Shown piece after piece: positions 60,299 to 64,000 of a stretch of 64,000 nucleotides of DNA. The stretch comes from Auriscalpium vulgare. Lineage: Eukaryota > Basidiomycota > Agaricomycetes > Russulales > Auriscalpiaceae. The stretch lies in contig JAHBBC010000023.1 of NCBI GenBank assembly GCA_019915015.1, positions 558,001-622,000 on the forward strand, written 5' to 3'. Both the position numbers and the translations under genes were made by a program. The number at the start of each line of letters is the position of its first letter. Within the stretch, counting starts at the first letter, position 1. The notes beneath the pieces are model-generated. The model worked only from the letters and a program-made list of their open reading frames with translations, searched no databases and was not told the origin of the DNA.

Positions 60299-60303
60299 TT
60301 TTT
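60299..60303 (+). terminator. Pol III T5 terminator of tRNA-Asp
   Basis: TTTTT five bases after the tRNA 3' end. Confidence 0.6.
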
Positions 60304-60762
60304 ACGCTCGGAAGTATCCTCCTCTTAGTAGACGAGTCCCTGCTGTTTATTGATCACTTATTTTTGGACGTACTACTGGATCTGGCAGACCATTGTCATT
60401 GACAATGACACAGGGGCCAGTGAGGTCAAACTTTTGACGGCTGACACTAACGGTTCTTTTACTGTAATCACTGAACTTGCATGGATTGTGTCCTTCACCG
60501 CTGGCAACCCGATTTTTGAAGCTCATGAGGTCGACAAAGTGGGAGCAGAGAAGCGCAGGCGCACTGGGCGCTCAATATAATCGATCAGTGGCTACGGTCT
60601 TGCTCTGTCTTGAGAACAAGGACAAGGCTGCCCGCCAGCTGTTGGCCAAGTAAGTGCTCTATTCCTAAGTACCATTGCAGGTTGCGTTTATTGACAGCAA
60701 GCTGCACTTCTGTCACACATCAGCAAGCCTGGACGCTTGGTTTCTCCGGAATCTACCGTGAC

Positions 60763-62127
60763 ATGGCTGATCGACGACGACGCGCGCGCACGCACCACAA
60801 CTCTCTTCAGCCCATCTGTCGTCTCGCTCCCTCCCTCCTGAGCGACATATTCACCTTCCTTATACCCCCTACGCCCGCCCTCACTCATGCCAATTCATGG
60901 TTTATTATCACCTTCGTCTGTTCCCACTTCCGGCGCGTGGCCCTCACCTCTCCCCTGCTATGGGCGCACATCGCCTTCCCGCTCAACCCCACGCTGCGTG
61001 AAACCATGCTCGTCCGCGCGCAGTCCGTACCTCTACGCCTCAATGCGCTGTGGCCCGTCGGACCCGGCGACGCCCCATTCATCAGCACGCACATCGGCCG
61101 CACCGCCGCGCTGCGGCTGGATGTCGGACGACATCAAAACAACGTCCTCATGCGCTCGTTGGCCGGGCGCGCCGCACCGGTCCTGCAGTCCCTCGACTTT
61201 TCCATGACAAACGCCGCGTCCGATGCGCCCGCGCTGCCTGCGGGATTTCTGGCGGACGGCGCACCGCGCCTCCGTCATCTGCGACTGCAGACGACATCTT
61301 TCGACGTATGGGCGTGCCCGTTCCTCCTCCGGGACCTGCGCTCGCTGGACATCATATACCACCCACGCATACCGAAGCTGCCATTGGTCAGCGCGGTGCT
61401 CGGCGCGCTGGGTCGCCTCGCGCACTGCCTGGTGAAGCTCAGCCTCGACATTGGATACCCAACCGCAGATACGGAACAGGCACTCGGCTCGAACACGTCC
61501 GAAATGATCAGCCTGCCTCTGCTCACGTCCATGTTCTTCCGCACGCGCGTGACGCGCGGCGAGAGCCTGCTGCATTTAATTGCGCTGCCCCGCACGGCGA
61601 CGCTACGCATCGAGCTGGTCTACGCTAACGAGCTCAACGCGGCTCTCGAAGCGACGCTCCCGAAGTTCCTAAATTGGCCACGCATACAAACCTATGGTGG
61701 ATCGTCCGCCCCTATCACCTTCAAGCGCATCTCGGTAGCCCCATCCGAGACAACTCAGGGCACGGCCGATACCGTAGTCAAGGCATGGCATTCGCGGCGC
61801 GGGACCGGCGAGCCTGACTTCTCGCTTCAGTTGGGGCCCCTCTCCGACGGGCGTAAACGCCGCGCCCCTGCCTCACCTATGCCCATTCCACCTCTGGCCC
61901 CTGCTGCGCTCGACGCGCTGGCGACCGCCCAACTCGAGGAGCTCGTCATTGACGAGGTGTACCGACCCGCCGAGGCGGACGGTGAAAGGGATATCGCACG
62001 GCTCTCCCAGGCAATGAAGAAGACTACGGGCTTGCGCGTGCTCGAACTGCACGGGAGCGCTCCAATAGCGCTCGCGGGAATGGCGTTGGAGGAGCTGTTC
62101 CCGGAGACGGAGGTTCTGCGCCTGTAA
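60763..62127 (+). CDS. F-box/LRR-like protein, tandem copy 1 (C-terminally truncated)
   Basis: Intronless frame from ATG at 60763 (MADRRRRARTHHNSLQ). The F-box-like helix set ICRLAPSLLSDIFTFLIPPT, FVCSHFRRVALTSPLLWAHI is followed by leucine-rich strand-helix repeats (APVLQSLDFS, APRLRHLRLQTTSFDVWACP, LRDLRSLDIIY, LAHCLVKLSLDIG). It ends LEELFPETEVLRL with TAA at 62125-62127. In copy 2 the aligned codon is CAG (Gln) and the frame continues for at least 49 more residues, so copy 1 is shortened by a nonsense change. Probably an SCF ubiquitin-ligase adaptor family member; whether the truncated form works is unknown. An upstream in-frame Met at 60610 is not shared with copy 2. Confidence 0.82.
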   Translation: MADRRRRARTHHNSLQPICRLAPSLLSDIFTFLIPPTPALTHANSWFIITFVCSHFRRVALTSPLLWAHIAFPLNPTLRETMLVRAQSVPLRLNALWPVGPGDAPFISTHIGRTAALRLDVGRHQNNVLMRSLAGRAAPVLQSLDFSMTNAASDAPALPAGFLADGAPRLRHLRLQTTSFDVWACPFLLRDLRSLDIIYHPRIPKLPLVSAVLGALGRLAHCLVKLSLDIGYPTADTEQALGSNTSEMISLPLLTSMFFRTRVTRGESLLHLIALPRTATLRIELVYANELNAALEATLPKFLNWPRIQTYGGSSAPITFKRISVAPSETTQGTADTVVKAWHSRRGTGEPDFSLQLGPLSDGRKRRAPASPMPIPPLAPAALDALATAQLEELVIDEVYRPAEADGERDIARLSQAMKKTTGLRVLELHGSAPIALAGMALEELFPETEVLRL

Positions 62128-62517
62128 GCCGTGGAGGAGGCAGTGGCAGTGGCAGCTGCCGAGAGTGCAACTTTTTGTTGAGTGACTGCGGCCATTCAAT
62201 AATCGCTGGACTGTACGGTGCCAGGTAAAGCCTATAAAAGTGGTAGTAGTGTCGAGCTACGTGGATTTTGTCCGCTGGCATCCTGAAGCCCATGAAGAGG
62301 TTGAGAAAGTTGATAACAAAGAAGCTCGCTCGCGCAGGCGCTCATATATGTATTATCTTTGGCCCGCCGCTGTCGACGGGCGGCCAAAGTGCTCTATATT
62401 ATTATACGGGTTGTTATCTAGTAATCCTATCCTATCATACTATCATTTCAGGCTGCGTTCATCGTCAGCACGCTGCGCCTCTGTCACACACTAGCAAGCT
62501 GCAAGCCTGAACGCTAC

Positions 62518-64000
62518 ATGGATCGGCGCGCGCGCACGCACCACAACTCTCTTCAGCCCATCTGTCGTCTCGCTCCCTCCCTCCTGAGCGACATATTCAC
62601 CTTCCTCATTCCTCCTACGCCCGCCCTCTGTCACACCAATTCATGGTTTACTATCACATTCGTCTGTTCCCACTTCCGGCGCGTGGCCCTCACCTCTCCC
62701 CTGCTGTGGGCGCACATCGCCTTCCCGCTCGACCGCACGCTGCGCGAAACTATGCTCGTCCGCGCGCAAGCCGTACCTCTACGCCTCGATGCGCTGTGGC
62801 CCGTCGGACCCGGCGACGCCCCATTCATCAGAAAGCACATCGGCCGTACCGCCGCGCTGCGGCTGGATGTCAGACGCCATCAAAACAACATCCTCATGCG
62901 CTTGCTGAATGGGCACGCCGCACCCGTCCTGGAGTCCCTCGACTTTTCCAAGACAAACGCCGCGTCCAATGCGCCTGCGCTGCCTGTGGGATTTCTGGCG
63001 GACGGCGCACCGCGCCTCCGTCATCTGCGACTGCAGACGAAGTCGCTCGACGTATGGGCGTGTCCGCTCCTCCTCCGGGACCTGCGCTCGTTGGACATCA
63101 TGTACCAGTCAGACATGCCGAAGCTGCCATCGGTCGACGCGGTGCTTGGTGCGTTAGGTGGCCTCGCACACTGCCTGGTGAGGCTCAGCCTCGACATTGG
63201 ATACCCAACCGCAGATACGGAACAGGCACTCGGCTCGAAGACGTCCGAGATGGTGAACCTCCCTCGGCTCACTTCGATGCGTTTTCGCACACGCATGACG
63301 CGCGGCGCGAGCCTGCTACAGTATATTGCGTTGCCCCACACGGCGACGCTACGCATCGAGCTAGTCCCCAGTAGCGAGGCCAAAGCTGCTTCTCTCGAAG
63401 CGACCCTGCCGAAGTTCCTAAACTGGCCACGTATACAGGCCTATGGTCGATCGTTCGCCCCGACCGCCTTCAAGCGTTTCTCGGTAGCCCCATCCGAGCC
63501 AGCTCAGCGCGCCGTCAACATCGTAATCAAGGCATGGCATTCCCTGCATGGGACCGGCGAGCCTGATTTCTCGCTTCATTTGGACGCCCTCTCCGTCTGG
63601 TGTAGAAGGCGCACTTATGCCCCCATTCCGCCCCTAGCCCCTGCTGCGCTGGATGCGCTGGCGACCGCCCAACTCGAGGAGCTCATCATCGACGAGGTGT
63701 ACCAAGGCGCCGAGGCGGACGGTAGAGGAGATCTTGCAAGGCTCTCCAAGGCAATGAATAAGACTACGGGCTTGCGCGTGCTCCAAATGCACGGGAGCCT
63801 TTCAATCGCGCTCGCTGGAATGGCATTCGAGGAGCTGTTCCCGGAGTTGGAGGTGCTGAGGCTGCAGGCGGTGGAGGATGCAGTGGCAGCTCGCGAGAGT
63901 GCGCTGGCTGGGTATCGTGCGTGGGCGGCGGCGCGGAAGGAGGCGGGGCACGCGGTAGTGCTGGATCTGCATGCGACGTGGGAAGCGGACTCGGTGACGC
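62518..64000 (+). CDS. F-box/LRR-like protein, tandem copy 2 (runs off window)
   Basis: Open without a stop from ATG at 62518 (MDRRARTHHNSLQPIC) to the window end, 494 codons. It aligns end to end with copy 1: same F-box-like start (LAPSLLSDIFTFLIPPTPAL), same repeats (APRLRHLRLQTKSLDVWACP, LDIGYPTADTEQALGS), plus the C-terminal extension lost from copy 1 (ESALAGYRAWAAARKEAG). Upstream flanks also align (the CTGTCACACA...AGCAAGC block before each start), so the duplication includes promoter sequence. The true C-terminus lies beyond base 64000. Confidence 0.85.
   Translation, partial: MDRRARTHHNSLQPICRLAPSLLSDIFTFLIPPTPALCHTNSWFTITFVCSHFRRVALTSPLLWAHIAFPLDRTLRETMLVRAQAVPLRLDALWPVGPGDAPFIRKHIGRTAALRLDVRRHQNNILMRLLNGHAAPVLESLDFSKTNAASNAPALPVGFLADGAPRLRHLRLQTKSLDVWACPLLLRDLRSLDIMYQSDMPKLPSVDAVLGALGGLAHCLVRLSLDIGYPTADTEQALGSKTSEMVNLPRLTSMRFRTRMTRGASLLQYIALPHTATLRIELVPSSEAKAASLEATLPKFLNWPRIQAYGRSFAPTAFKRFSVAPSEPAQRAVNIVIKAWHSLHGTGEPDFSLHLDALSVWCRRRTYAPIPPLAPAALDALATAQLEELIIDEVYQGAEADGRGDLARLSKAMNKTTGLRVLQMHGSLSIALAGMAFEELFPELEVLRLQAVEDAVAARESALAGYRAWAAARKEAGHAVVLDLHATWEADSVT

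Noticed and set aside
1..64000. CRISPR array, bacterial operon signals or viral genes
   Set aside because: No regularly spaced repeats, no ribosome-binding sites and pervasive spliceosomal introns; the sequence is fungal nuclear DNA.

Overview
The window is nuclear DNA of a filamentous basidiomycete, most likely a wood- or litter-decaying Agaricomycete (inference). The protein-coding genes are cut by many short introns of about 45-65 bp with GT-AG (occasionally GC-AG) borders. Several families are typical of Agaricomycetes: F-box proteins with cysteine-rich or leucine-rich tails, DUF6533-type seven-helix membrane proteins, a microsomal P450, and duplicated NAD-dependent formate dehydrogenase.

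Layout. (1) 1-8231: the 3' end of a LINE-type retroelement (RNase H, zinc-binding tail, poly-A) into which a 6.86-kb DNA transposon (998-7858) has inserted. The transposon has 32-bp terminal inverted repeats and a perfect 8-bp target duplication. It appears to encode one large spliced protein joining a Ulp1-type cysteine protease, a zinc-finger segment and a P-element-like DDE transposase. (2) 9013-20000: F-box protein, cytochrome P450, a small cysteine-cluster protein, a 5'-truncated phosphate-transporter relic, and an AAAP amino-acid transporter. (3) 21369-25160: formate dehydrogenase copy 1 with a TATA box and a duplicated promoter element, convergent with a questin-oxidase-like gene. (4) 27110-35889: a DUF6533-type membrane protein, two tandem paralogous small membrane proteins, and an unrecognised gene. 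(5) 36701-41893: a group III (Nik1/Os-1-type) hybrid histidine kinase with seven HAMP units. (6) 43517-46522: formate dehydrogenase copy 2, flanked by 44-bp identical direct repeats. (7) 46738-57024: Nup84/Nup107 nucleoporin, a SnoaL/NTF2-like protein, and a Zn2Cys6 transcription factor. (8) 60223-64000: tRNA-Asp and two tandem F-box/LRR-like genes, the first with a premature stop and the second running off the window.

Most genes are unrelated housekeeping or accessory loci rather than a pathway cluster. The two formate dehydrogenases would oxidise formate, for example formate from oxalate breakdown, and share a 15-bp promoter element. The most notable item is the Ulp1-transposase element: its borders, target duplication, nested position and catalytic residues can all be read directly. 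Exon borders were inferred by eye from splice consensus and reading-frame continuity; no expression data or database search was available.
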